Shown one piece after another: positions 1 to 7,593 of a stretch of 64,000 nucleotides of DNA. Source of the stretch: Clostridia bacterium UC5.1-1E11 (lineage in GTDB: Bacteria; Bacillota; Clostridia; Oscillospirales; Acutalibacteraceae); assembly GCA_001305115.1 (NCBI GenBank), contig BCAA01000001.1:248001-312000 (forward strand). The letters run 5' to 3'. Every line of letters begins with the position of its first letter. The first letter of the stretch is position 1. Made by a program: the position numbers and the translations under genes. The notes beneath the pieces were generated by a model, which saw nothing but the letters and a program-made list of their open reading frames with translations, made no database searches and was not told the DNA's origin.

Positions 1-219
1 CGTCCGGCCTTCAAGCGCATATTTTACCGCCATCTCGCAGCGCTCCACTTCCCCACGCATTGAAGTGGTTAAGAACGTTTTATCCGGAAAAAAGGGCCGA
101 ACCAAATCGACATAAGCCGTATATCCCACAATCACCTCACTGCAATCCAAGGCCGTTTGCGCCCGCTGCGTCATCTGCGCCGCTTCCCCCGGTCCGATTC
201 CAACAATATAGAGCTTCAT
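1..219 (-). CDS. cbiH: CbiH/CobJ precorrin-3B C17-methyltransferase, N-terminal part
   Basis: This gene runs off the left edge; only about 73 N-terminal residues are present. The protein begins MKLYIVGIGPGEAAQMT, the glycine-rich opening of the tetrapyrrole (SAM-dependent) methylase fold, and continues with a conserved VGYTAYVDLV stretch typical of C17-methyltransferases. In the anaerobic pathway CbiH methylates cobalt-precorrin-3 at C17 with ring contraction. A GAGGGG Shine-Dalgarno lies just before the ATG. It follows cbiG by about 34 nt on the same strand and is the fourth visible gene of the riboswitch-controlled cobalamin operon. Assignment rests on the motif plus operon position; another methylase of the same fold cannot be fully excluded from this fragment. 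Confidence 0.85.
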   Translation of the reverse strand, partial: MKLYIVGIGPGEAAQMTQRAQTALDCSEVIVGYTAYVDLVRPFFPDKTFLTTSMRGEVERCEMAVKYALEGRT

Positions 220-253
220 ATCTGTCCCCTCTTTCTGTGTCCTCTCTATTTCT

Positions 254-1279
254 TCAAAACCGAACGACCAGTGGGGCCGCTGCCACCGCGACTGTTACCC
301 CGGAGAATGCAGTCTTTCGCACCAGCAGAGTTCCTCCGCTGGCCAGCACGGCTGCTCGTTCGCATACATTGCCGACGCCGACTGTATTCTGTACGAACGC
401 CGAGCTTGTGAAGGCTCCTTTTACCTGCAAAAGTTGTTCTGCCGTAAAGAAACGGCTGAAAAGTCTATTTACTTTACAGTACTCAAAAATCCCGATTTCA
501 TCCCCTTTTTTGTCGATCGAAGCAACATTTCGTACACTTTCCATATAAAGGGATTCACCTTGCATAGAATAACGGACCGCCTTTTCAATGGTCTCTCTCG
601 AAGTCCCTCTTTTACATCCAATTCCCAGGGTAAGGATTCGCGGTAGCAGCCAACAGGTCTGTTCAAAATTTGCTTCATAGGAGAGTGCGATACGAATTCC
701 CACAGCTCCTTTGCTCTTTTTTACCACTCCTGCGGGCAATTCTCCTTCTATGGGAAAATCGCAATATAACCCGACTGGATCTCTATTGAGAAGTGCCGCT
801 GAAACAGCTTTCGCCGCTTCCGGGCGCATTACGCAAAAATCCTGCTTGGCCGCCCATGTATCCACCGCAAATACACCATTCCGGTCAGTCGCGGTTGTTA
901 CCACAGCTTGCGCTCCGACGGCAAAAGCAATTTTTTCTGCCAGGGAATTGGCTCCTCCTATATGGCCGGATACCAACGGCACAGCAAACCGGTTGCAATC
1001 ATCGATCGCAACAACTGCCGGATCGTGAAACTTGCTCTTTAAATAGGGAGCGATACTTCGGACCGCTATACCACAGGCCCCAATAAAGATGAGCGCATCC
1101 GCTTTTTCAAAAGCGGATGCGGTCCACTCGGCAAGGGAATCCAACGGATCGACATCTTTCTTCACATATTTTAAAGGTGCACTGAGACGGCATAAATTTC
1201 CTTCTTGCTGCAAAAAGGAAATCAAGCGGAGCCCCAATTGAACGCCATTGGAAGTAAAAGCCACACATTCAATCCGCAT
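254..1279 (-). CDS. cbiG: Cobalt-precorrin-5A hydrolase CbiG
   Basis: CbiG opens the delta-lactone of cobalt-precorrin-5A, releasing acetaldehyde, in anaerobic corrin synthesis. The 341-residue protein has the N-terminal region with FIGACGIAVRSIAPYL (about residues 65-80), the conserved SGHIGGAN (about 104-111) and TATDRNG (about 129-135), and a C-terminal domain starting near LGIGCKRGTS. A longer frame extends upstream, but homology starts at MRIECVAF, so I place the start at 1279, overlapping the end of cbiF by 11 nt. That overlap implies translational coupling in the cobalamin operon. Length is normal for the family. Confidence 0.9.
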   Translation of the reverse strand: MRIECVAFTSNGVQLGLRLISFLQQEGNLCRLSAPLKYVKKDVDPLDSLAEWTASAFEKADALIFIGACGIAVRSIAPYLKSKFHDPAVVAIDDCNRFAVPLVSGHIGGANSLAEKIAFAVGAQAVVTTATDRNGVFAVDTWAAKQDFCVMRPEAAKAVSAALLNRDPVGLYCDFPIEGELPAGVVKKSKGAVGIRIALSYEANFEQTCWLLPRILTLGIGCKRGTSRETIEKAVRYSMQGESLYMESVRNVASIDKKGDEIGIFEYCKVNRLFSRFFTAEQLLQVKGAFTSSAFVQNTVGVGNVCERAAVLASGGTLLVRKTAFSGVTVAVAAAPLVVRF

Positions 1280-2048
1280 TGGAAGGACCCTTCTTTTGGG
1301 CAGTACGGTATCCGTGGGAAAAATCCGGTGCGTACAGCTTTGAGCGTTCATAAGCCTTTCCGAGGAAGTTGCCAATTAGAATCAAAGCTGTCTTTGTGAT
1401 TCCATTTTTTGCAGCCATCTCCGGAAGTATCCCCACTGTCCCGTGAACCACCTTCTCATCCGGCCATGTTGCTTTATAGACAATTGCGGCAGGGGTTTCC
1501 TCAGAATATCCACCTTCCAAAAGCTGAGTGCGCAGGGCTTCCAGATAGGAGGTGCTGAGAAATACAACCATTGTCGCTCCATGTGAAGCAAAGCTGGAGA
1601 TGGACTCCTTCTCCGGAACCGGAGTTCTCCCCGCCATGCGTGTAATCACAACGGACTGCGATACCCCAGGAAGCGTATACTCTGCCTGCAAAGCTGCTGC
1701 TGCACCACAAAATGAGCTAACCCCCGGCACTACTTCATAGGACACCCCAGCGGAATCCAAAGCATCCATCTGTTCCCGTATAGCACCGTACAAACAAGGA
1801 TCACCGGTATGCAGCCGTACGACGTTTTTTCCTGCGCGCTCTGCAGTGATGAGCACCTGCAATACCTCTTCCAAGGTCATACGAGCACTGTCATAAATCT
1901 CACAGTCCGGCTTTGTGTAGGTCGTGAGAATATCCGGATTGACCAGAGAACCAGCATAAACGACGGTATCCGCTTCTCCCAAAAGGCGGGCGCCGCGCAC
2001 AGTAATCAAATCCACCGCACCGGACCCTGCCCCTACGATATGAATCAT
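1269..2048 (-). CDS. cbiF: Cobalt-precorrin-4 C11-methyltransferase CbiF/CobM
   Basis: This is a 259-residue SAM-dependent tetrapyrrole methylase that adds a methyl group at C11 of cobalt-precorrin-4. The start MIHIVGAGSGAVDLITVRGA carries the glycine-rich loop, and residues 78-90 (VRLHTGDPCLYGAI) match the second SAM-contact motif with the GDPxLYG signature. Length is typical. The gene overlaps cbiD by 4 nt (ATGA) upstream and cbiG by 11 nt downstream, so the three are translationally coupled under the cobalamin riboswitch. Homology to CobM and CbiF is equally strong; the surrounding anaerobic set (cbiD, cbiG) favours CbiF. Confidence 0.93.
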   Translation of the reverse strand: MIHIVGAGSGAVDLITVRGARLLGEADTVVYAGSLVNPDILTTYTKPDCEIYDSARMTLEEVLQVLITAERAGKNVVRLHTGDPCLYGAIREQMDALDSAGVSYEVVPGVSSFCGAAAALQAEYTLPGVSQSVVITRMAGRTPVPEKESISSFASHGATMVVFLSTSYLEALRTQLLEGGYSEETPAAIVYKATWPDEKVVHGTVGILPEMAAKNGITKTALILIGNFLGKAYERSKLYAPDFSHGYRTAQKKGPSNAD

Positions 2049-3188
2049 TCGACCCTCTTCTCTCCTTTCAAACGTCCCAACAGTATGGACGCATCGGTAG
2101 TCCGTCCTAACAGACCATATACATTGGAAAATAACACCGCCCCAACCATCAGCTTTCGATGGACCCGGGCATTCATGTGAAATTGAATTTTCTCCATCAA
2201 ACCGTCCATGACAGACTGTAACAGGGAGGCATCCTTTAATAAATCAAATGCCTCATCCGTTGTGACACACTCCATCAGACGGTTCGCCAAATTGCGGGAA
2301 GCGCCGCAAAGGGCCGCATGTGCGGTCAGGATCTCCATCCGGGCATCTGCATAGCGTGAGTGGGTATTCATCACGCCTCCAGCCAATTTAACCAGTTTTC
2401 CCGCATGTCCAACCAACAAAAGGCCTTCAAATTGGAATTCCACGGCCATATCCAACAGCTCTCCGATATAATTGCTACAGATCACCGTACGGCAGGAAAG
2501 CTGCATGCGCTCTCGGAGAAACGTTTCTCCATAATTTCCCGGAACAGCTACAACGACCTGTACCCCGGAAGCACGAAGCTGGCACAACTCTGTGCGGATT
2601 GTTTCGATCAAAGCGCGCTCGCTCATCGGTTCCACAATCCCTGTGGTCCCCAATATAGAGATTCCTCCCACAATTCCCAATCTTGGATTAAACGTCCTCT
2701 CTGCAATGGGTTTACCCTCTGGAACCGACAGGATCACATGCCAGCCGCCACTATAGCCATATGCCATACTGACTTCCTGTAAGCTACTGGCGATCATGTT
2801 GCGCGGTCCAGGATTGATGGCAGCCTCTCCAACGGCACAGGCAAGGCCCGGCCGCGTCACACGGCCAATACCTTCCCCACCTTCAATAACAATCCCCTCT
2901 GCTAACTGGGAAACCTCTGCAAACACCAAAATGCCGTCGGTCACATCGGGATCGTCGCCGCTGTCTTTTTGAACTGCACAGGAGACGGATGCCTCCGAAC
3001 GCTGTGTACGGCATATGGGCAATAAGAGCCGAATCCCTTTTGGCGTACAGAGTTCCACTTCGTTTACCCATTTGTTTGTAAGAAGCATTTGTGCGGCAGC
3101 CTTTGCCGCTGCCGCTGCGCAACTGCCCGTGGTATACCCACACCGCAAGCGTTTTTTGATCCTGGTAAACGTATTCTTCCAGCTTCAT
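2045..3188 (-). CDS. cbiD: Cobalt-precorrin-5B C1-methyltransferase CbiD (frame interrupted near N terminus)
   Basis: CbiD methylates C1 of the corrin intermediate. The body is plainly CbiD: RCGYTTGSCAAAAAKAA, then the NPGPRNM region and a C-terminal NTHSRYADARMEIL stretch. The open frame by itself begins at a TTG at 3148 that lacks a Shine-Dalgarno. An ATG at 3188 has a strong one (GGGAGG, 7 nt away) and encodes MKLEEYVYQDQK, the normal CbiD N terminus, but in the other frame. The frames meet at an A6 run (T6 on plus, 3152-3157); five A would join them into 380 residues reading QKRLRCGYTTG. I therefore annotate one gene with a one-base insertion, either a sequencing error or a real break. 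Confidence 0.85.
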
Positions 3189-3206
3189 AAAAGCCTCCCG
3201 CGATAT

Positions 3207-3244
3207 AAAAAACGCCATTCAGTAACTCGCATTACCGAATGGCG
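3207..3244 (-). terminator. Intrinsic terminator of the cobalamin riboswitch
   Basis: On the minus strand a strong stem (CGCCATTC...GAATGGCG, extended by GTAA/TTAC, about 13 bp with one mismatch) is followed by U6. It sits between the B12 box and the cbiD Shine-Dalgarno, exactly where a riboswitch expression-platform terminator belongs. Confidence 0.85.
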
Positions 3245-3337
3245 TGAATGGCGGAATAACAGGCCCAGAAGAAGCTTCTGCGCCCGCCTCGGGTTCCTTC
3301 AGCCACGCGCGCTCCAGTACCGTGGAGTCGCATGAAG

Positions 3338-3502
3338 GACGATAGGCAGGTATTCTGGCTCATACGTCTGCGCAACACTCCCCCTTCCCAGTTTCCCAGT
3401 GGTATTTTGGAATGTGCTCGGTATTCACAGCAACGGACTTGCGCGGGAATCACACCCGCTTCCCTTTTTCAGCCCCCTTTACGCAAAGGAGCACCTATAT
3501 CC
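3338..3502 (-). promoter_or_regulatory. Cobalamin (adenosylcobalamin-class) riboswitch
   Basis: Read on the minus strand the region shows the family's ordered landmarks: a TATAGGTGC start, GGGGGCTGAAAAAGGGAAG, the GGTGTGATTCCCGCGC-AAGTC core, the TGTGAATACC segment, CACTGGGAAACTGGGAAGG and a B12 box AGCCAGAATACCTGCC at 3345-3361. Downstream are about 90 nt of stem-loops and an intrinsic terminator before cbiD. The expected behaviour is premature termination of the cbi operon when cobalamin is plentiful. Both ends are approximate. Confidence 0.92.
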
Positions 3503-3510
3503 TGTGCTTT

Positions 3511-3539
3511 ATTTTAAACAGATTTCTGTAGTTTGTCAA
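3511..3539 (-). promoter_or_regulatory. Promoter of riboswitch-cbi operon, inside mscS 3' end
   Basis: A minus-strand -35 TTGACA (3534-3539) and -10 TAAAAT (3511-3516) are separated by exactly 17 nt. The last mscS codons and its TAA stop overlap this promoter, so the cobalamin leader starts essentially at the mscS stop codon. Confidence 0.7.
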
Positions 3540-4356
3540 CCGGCCGGTCTACATGCACATCCATCTGCGGAAATGGAATATGAATACCGGCACGGTCAAA
3601 AGCAAGCTTAACTTCCTCCTGCATCTGATAATACAGTGGCCAGTAATCATCGGTCTTGCACCATACGCGCACCAGCATCTGAATACAGCTATCTTTATGT
3701 TCTTCTACAGCGACCAATGGTTCCGGCGTCTTTTCTACCAGCGGATTTTTTTCGACCAGTTCTCCCAGGACCGCCTTTACTTTTGCAAGGTCATCGTTAT
3801 AACTAATCGAGTAGTGCAAATCCAGGCGGCGCGTTTTCATCGCCGTATAATTTGTAATGGTACTGACCGTAACTTTGGAATTTGGAATGACAATTTCTTT
3901 ATTATCAAAGGTCCGAAGGGTGGTAAACATGATTTCAATCCGTTCCACAACGCCCTCTACATTGTCCAGTAGTAAATAATCTCCAACCGTAAAAGGCTTT
4001 GTAAAAATGATCTGCGCACCGCTGGCAACGTTCGCCATATTTTCTTTAAGTGCAAGTCCTACGGTCACACCTGCCGCACCGATGGCAGCTATGATGGACC
4101 CAACTTCCACTCCCAGTTGCGCCAAGGCGGTGATACTGATGATGATTTTTATCGCCGCATTTGCCAAAGAACAAATAAACGTGATAATACCAACCTCTGT
4201 TCGAACACGCAGCATTGCGCGCTTCATCAGGCGGATGATCACATTGCTCAGCCACCATCCAACTACAAAGATCAATATCGCGCCAACGACATTTGGCAAT
4301 ATTCCTTCGAGCCAAACAAGGAATTTTTCCCATAATAATTCAAACGAAAGTTCCAC
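3514..4356 (-). CDS. MscS-family small-conductance mechanosensitive channel
   Basis: This 280-residue membrane protein would release solutes on hypo-osmotic shock. Hydrophobic helices lie at about residues 19-39, 58-82 and 86-115; the third is the pore-lining TM3, with the glycine/alanine pattern GAAGVTVGLALKENMANVASG. It is followed by the MscS beta-domain (KPFTVGDYLLLDNVEGVVERI) and the conserved IPNSKV segment. I start at a GTG preceded by TTGGAGG with 7-nt spacing; an ATG 30 nt upstream has no ribosome-binding site. It has its own promoter and lies upstream of the cobalamin operon, whose promoter overlaps its stop. Confidence 0.92.
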   Translation of the reverse strand: MELSFELLWEKFLVWLEGILPNVVGAILIFVVGWWLSNVIIRLMKRAMLRVRTEVGIITFICSLANAAIKIIISITALAQLGVEVGSIIAAIGAAGVTVGLALKENMANVASGAQIIFTKPFTVGDYLLLDNVEGVVERIEIMFTTLRTFDNKEIVIPNSKVTVSTITNYTAMKTRRLDLHYSISYNDDLAKVKAVLGELVEKNPLVEKTPEPLVAVEEHKDSCIQMLVRVWCKTDDYWPLYYQMQEEVKLAFDRAGIHIPFPQMDVHVDRPVDKLQKSV

Positions 4357-4394
4357 TGTGCACCTCCAAGATAGCATTCCATCCATTGTTTACT

Positions 4395-4423
4395 AATATA
4401 ACGAAAAATCAGGATCGATACAA
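4395..4423 (-). promoter_or_regulatory. Probable promoter of the mscS-type gene
   Basis: Minus-strand -35 TTGTAT (4418-4423) and -10 TATATT (4395-4400) with a 17-nt spacer, about 40 nt upstream of the GTG start. Confidence 0.5.
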
Positions 4424-4482
4424 GGCATTGCGGAAAAATTGTTACGGAAATTTGTATGTTCTGTATATATTTTTCAAATATA

Positions 4483-4511
4483 TTGCGTTTTTTATAAATA
4501 AATGGTATAGT
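4483..4511 (+). promoter_or_regulatory. Promoter of the phosphoribosyltransferase-like gene
   Basis: Plus-strand -35 TTGCGT (4483-4488) and -10 TATAGT (4506-4511) with 17-nt spacing in an AT-rich divergent region. The predicted leader to the ATG at 4639 is about 120 nt, long enough for a structured element, but I recognise none. Confidence 0.6.
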
Positions 4512-4638
4512 ATAGATAAATCCACAGCAATTCGTATTTGTAACACATCCAAACAACGCAAATGAACAGCCTGCATTGGCCGGCTTTCGGATGGCTGCGG
4601 CTTGAAATTGATTCCAGCAATGGAGAATGGAGGCAATT

Positions 4639-5280
4639 ATGGAAAGCAGAGCGATTAAAATCAAATCCCCCAAAAATAGTAAGATCTCGATTAAAGTAAT
4701 CCCAGGGCATTTTGCCACAAATCACTCGCACATCAACTATTATATCGATATGACCAGCATTAAACACCGCCACGCAATGGCCTATGAGGCTGCAGCAACT
4801 ATGGCGATGAAATATGAGAATAATACCATGATCGATACCATTGTCTGTATGGATGGTTGCGAGGTCATCGCCGCTTTCCTGGCACATTACCTCTCTAAAT
4901 CCGGCATTATGTCCATGAATGACAAAAGCGACATCAGCATCATCACTCCGGAGTTCAATACCAACGGACAGATGATCTTCCGCGACAATATTCAGCAGAT
5001 GATCTGGCAGAAGAACATCCTGCTTTTGGTGGCATCGGCAACTACCGGCAAAACCATCAATCGCTCTTTGGAGTGTATCAAATATTACGGGGGCAATGTC
5101 GTTGGCATTTCCGCTATCTTCAGCGCGATCACCGAGATGGGTGGCGTACACATTGACACGATTTTTACGCCTGAGGATGTGCCGAACTATCAGACATACT
5201 CGTTTAAAGATTGCCCGGACTGTCAACAAAAGCGCAAGATCGACGCCATTGTCAACAGCTATGGTTATTCCAAGATTTAA
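4639..5280 (+). CDS. Orotate phosphoribosyltransferase-like protein
   Basis: The 213-residue protein resembles the type I phosphoribosyltransferase fold. The segment NILLLVASATTGKTINRSLE (about 126-145) takes the place of the PRPP loop, which usually reads with paired acidic residues before T-T-G; here these are replaced by Ala-Ser-Ala. Residues 66-80 (DTIVCMDGCEVIAAF) fit the earlier strand-loop, and a CPDC pair near the C terminus could bind metal. Start chosen at the second ATG because GGAGG sits 5 nt before it. The gene is monocistronic between its own promoter and a strong terminator. It could be a catalytically inactive or regulatory PRTase; the substrate is unknown. Confidence 0.7.
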   Translation: MESRAIKIKSPKNSKISIKVIPGHFATNHSHINYYIDMTSIKHRHAMAYEAAATMAMKYENNTMIDTIVCMDGCEVIAAFLAHYLSKSGIMSMNDKSDISIITPEFNTNGQMIFRDNIQQMIWQKNILLLVASATTGKTINRSLECIKYYGGNVVGISAIFSAITEMGGVHIDTIFTPEDVPNYQTYSFKDCPDCQQKRKIDAIVNSYGYSKI

Positions 5281-5326
5281 CGGATTCAATGGGTCGATGT
5301 TCATGGGAATGAATTCAATATGTAAG

Positions 5327-5355
5327 AAAACCCGCTGGCATGCCAGCGGGTTTTT
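5327..5355. terminator. Bidirectional intrinsic terminator
   Basis: A perfect inverted repeat (AAAACCCGCTGGCA / TGCCAGCGGGTTTT) with T5 on the plus side and U4 on the minus side lies between the convergent PRTase-like gene and DUF3842 gene. It probably serves both. Confidence 0.85.
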
Positions 5356-5356
5356 A

Positions 5357-5567
5357 TTCGTTAAGCTCCCCGGCAGCGCGGGTGGGAAGCGCCACATAAA
5401 AAGCTTTCGTATCAAGAGAAGCAAACTGCTAACAACAATCTTTCGATGATCGGAGGTTCCGTTAAAACGATGATTGCCTGTTTACAACTGTGATGCAATC
5501 GAAATCGAGTTCTGTGCGTCTTGCGATGCGGTAGTAGGCCCCTATAGGGCTTCTTCAGCCTCTGAGA
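5357..5567. other. Gene-free stretch, possible 3' UTR or structured RNA
   Basis: About 210 nt between the bidirectional terminator and the DUF3842 stop codon contain no plausible coding frame. On the minus strand several small stems can be drawn (for example GGCT-GAAGA-AGCC) ahead of the terminator. It may be just a long 3' UTR of the DUF3842 transcript; I could not match it to a known RNA family. Confidence 0.4.
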
Positions 5568-5987
5568 CTAACCGGCGGGGGTTGACTGATAAGAACGAAT
5601 CACCTCTACTGCATCTTCAATGTATCGGGATAATGCCTTTTCAACGACTCCTGCCACATGCACCCGACATTGTTCCACAGGAATCAGCACCTTCTGCGCT
5701 GGGCTAGCTGAAACCGCCGCCGCCATTGCCGGGGTGATCTCTCCCCACATCGCATTCGCTACCAGAATGCCAATGGGTCCCGCAACCACATCGGCTGTAC
5801 GTACATTGTACTGCACCGCATTTTCCCCTGTAGCGCCGACATTCGCCCCCGCCTTAAGCATAGCAGAGGTTGCAATAGAGTTCGCACCAACTGCAACAAT
5901 CTGTGTCTCCGGCAACTCTGCACGAAGGCGCTCTACCAGGTTCTTCCCGATTCCACCGCCCTGTCCATCAATCACAACAATCTGCAT
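5568..5987 (-). CDS. DUF3842 family protein
   Basis: This 139-residue protein begins MQIVVIDGQGGGIGKNLVERL, a Rossmann-like glycine-rich loop (about residues 7-15), and is rich in Ala/Gly/Val throughout, matching the DUF3842 family of Firmicutes. No biochemical role is known. It follows the DUF1846 gene by about 20 nt with an AAGAGGAAGG ribosome-binding site, so the two form a small operon. The GGGIGK resembles a nucleotide-binding loop, but no Walker B partner is evident, so I do not claim nucleotide hydrolysis. Confidence 0.8.
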   Translation of the reverse strand: MQIVVIDGQGGGIGKNLVERLRAELPETQIVAVGANSIATSAMLKAGANVGATGENAVQYNVRTADVVAGPIGILVANAMWGEITPAMAAAVSASPAQKVLIPVEQCRVHVAGVVEKALSRYIEDAVEVIRSYQSTPAG

Positions 5988-6007
5988 AACCTTCCTCTTC
6001 TCTGTGA

Positions 6008-7492
6008 TTATTTATGATAGAGCTTTTTGGTTTGATATTTTGGCTCACAGGTCAGATTTACACCGAGTTTCCGGAATGTTGTCTCATCGACCTGGGAAAG
6101 GATGACCGACGAATGCGCCTCGCATCCACGCAGCTTCGGCAACTGACGGAGAGCCAACTCTGCGGCCGGATTCGTAGCCGCACAGATGGAAAGCGCAACT
6201 AAGATTTCATCCGTATGAAGGCGAGGGTTTTGGTTACCCAAATGTCTCGTTTTTAAATTCTGGATAGGCTCAATCACAATGGGAGAAATTAGCGGCATCG
6301 CGTGGCTGAGCCCCCCTAGGTGTTTAAGCGCATTCAACAAAACCGCGGCAGAAGCGCCCAACAGGGAGGAGGTCTTTCCCGTGATAATCTCCCCATTCTC
6401 CAGTTCGATTGCCGCAGCAGGCATGCCGGTTTGTTCCGCACGCTCCAACGCAGGGCGCACTACCCGACGATCCTCCACAGTGACCCCCGCCTGATTCATT
6501 ACAAGTTCCAGTTTGTAAACCACATCCTCAGAGAGACGGCCTTGCCTCTGATCGCACATAGCGTGATAGTAACGGCGGATGATCTCCTGCTTGGATGCTT
6601 CCCGACAAACTTCATCGTCAAAGATACAATTCCCAACCATATTGACGCCCATATCCGTCGGCGACTTGTAAGGGCTGCTCCCGGCAATCTTTTCTAAGAT
6701 CGCATTTAAAACCGGAAACACTTCCACATCGCGGTTATAATTGACCGTTGTCTGACCGTATGCCTCCAAATGGAATGGATCGATCATGTTGACATCATTG
6801 AGATCTGCTGTTGCCGCCTCGTACGCCAAATTCACCGGATGTTTCAGCGGAAGATTCCAAATGGGAAATGTCTCGAACTTTGCATATCCAGCTTTGATTC
6901 CATGTTTATATTCATGGTAAAGCTGAGAAAGGCAGGTGGCCATTTTACCGCTGCCCGGCCCCGGCGCAGTCACAACCACCAGCGGACGCGTGGTTTCCAC
7001 ATACTCATTTTTTCCAAAGCCTTCATCGCTGACTATGTAAGCGATATTTGAAGGATACCCTTCAATCGGATAATGCAAATACACCTTTACTCCCAGCTTT
7101 TCCAGGTGGTTTTTAAATGCATCTGCCACAGCCTGCCCCGCGTATTGCGCGATCACCACGCTGCCCACATACAAGCCAATATCCCGAAATGCATCGATGA
7201 GGCGCAGTACATCTGCATCATAAGTGATTCCGATGTCTCCACGCATTTTGCTTTTTTCAATATCTGCTGCATTGATGACAATAATGATTTCCACCTGATC
7301 GGAAAGATGTAAAAGCATTTTCATCTTACTGTCCGGCTGAAAACCAGGAAGTACACGCGAAGCGTGAAAGTCATCAAACAATTTCCCTCCCATTTCCAGG
7401 TACAGCTTGTTATCAAACATAGAAATGCGCTCCGAAATGTGCTGCGATTGTGTCTGCAAATACTTGTCGTTGTCAAACCCTACTGCTTTCAT
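6008..7492 (-). CDS. DUF1846 (UPF0371) family protein
   Basis: A full-length (494-residue) member of the DUF1846 family found in Firmicutes and Actinobacteria. It opens [19 protein letters not shown], has the conserved [16 protein letters not shown] and [11 protein letters not shown] region mid-protein, and a [21 protein letters not shown] segment (about residues 174-194) that looks like a P-loop-type nucleotide-binding motif. The family's function is unknown. The start has an AGAGGT ribosome-binding site. It is transcribed with the DUF3842 gene from a good promoter at 7540-7568. Confidence 0.9.
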   Translation of the reverse strand: MKAVGFDNDKYLQTQSQHISERISMFDNKLYLEMGGKLFDDFHASRVLPGFQPDSKMKMLLHLSDQVEIIIVINAADIEKSKMRGDIGITYDADVLRLIDAFRDIGLYVGSVVIAQYAGQAVADAFKNHLEKLGVKVYLHYPIEGYPSNIAYIVSDEGFGKNEYVETTRPLVVVTAPGPGSGKMATCLSQLYHEYKHGIKAGYAKFETFPIWNLPLKHPVNLAYEAATADLNDVNMIDPFHLEAYGQTTVNYNRDVEVFPVLNAILEKIAGSSPYKSPTDMGVNMVGNCIFDDEVCREASKQEIIRRYYHAMCDQRQGRLSEDVVYKLELVMNQAGVTVEDRRVVRPALERAEQTGMPAAAIELENGEIITGKTSSLLGASAAVLLNALKHLGGLSHAMPLISPIVIEPIQNLKTRHLGNQNPRLHTDEILVALSICAATNPAAELALRQLPKLRGCEAHSSVILSQVDETTFRKLGVNLTCEPKYQTKKLYHK

Positions 7493-7539
7493 GTTCTACC
7501 TCTTTCATCATTTCCCTTTAAAACCACAATAACAGTAAT

Positions 7540-7568
7540 ATTATAGTAAAAGCAGGGAGAGATTGCAA
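7540..7568 (-). promoter_or_regulatory. Promoter of the DUF1846-DUF3842 operon
   Basis: Minus-strand -35 TTGCAA (7563-7568) and -10 TATAAT (7540-7545) separated by 17 nt, about 50 nt upstream of the DUF1846 ATG. Confidence 0.7.
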
Positions 7569-7593
7569 CTTTCTGTAGGAAGATTCTCAAATT

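Noticed and set aside
3148-3150. TTG start for cbiD
   Set aside because: It has no Shine-Dalgarno and would remove the conserved N terminus; ATG 3188 is better supported once the A6 frameshift is considered.
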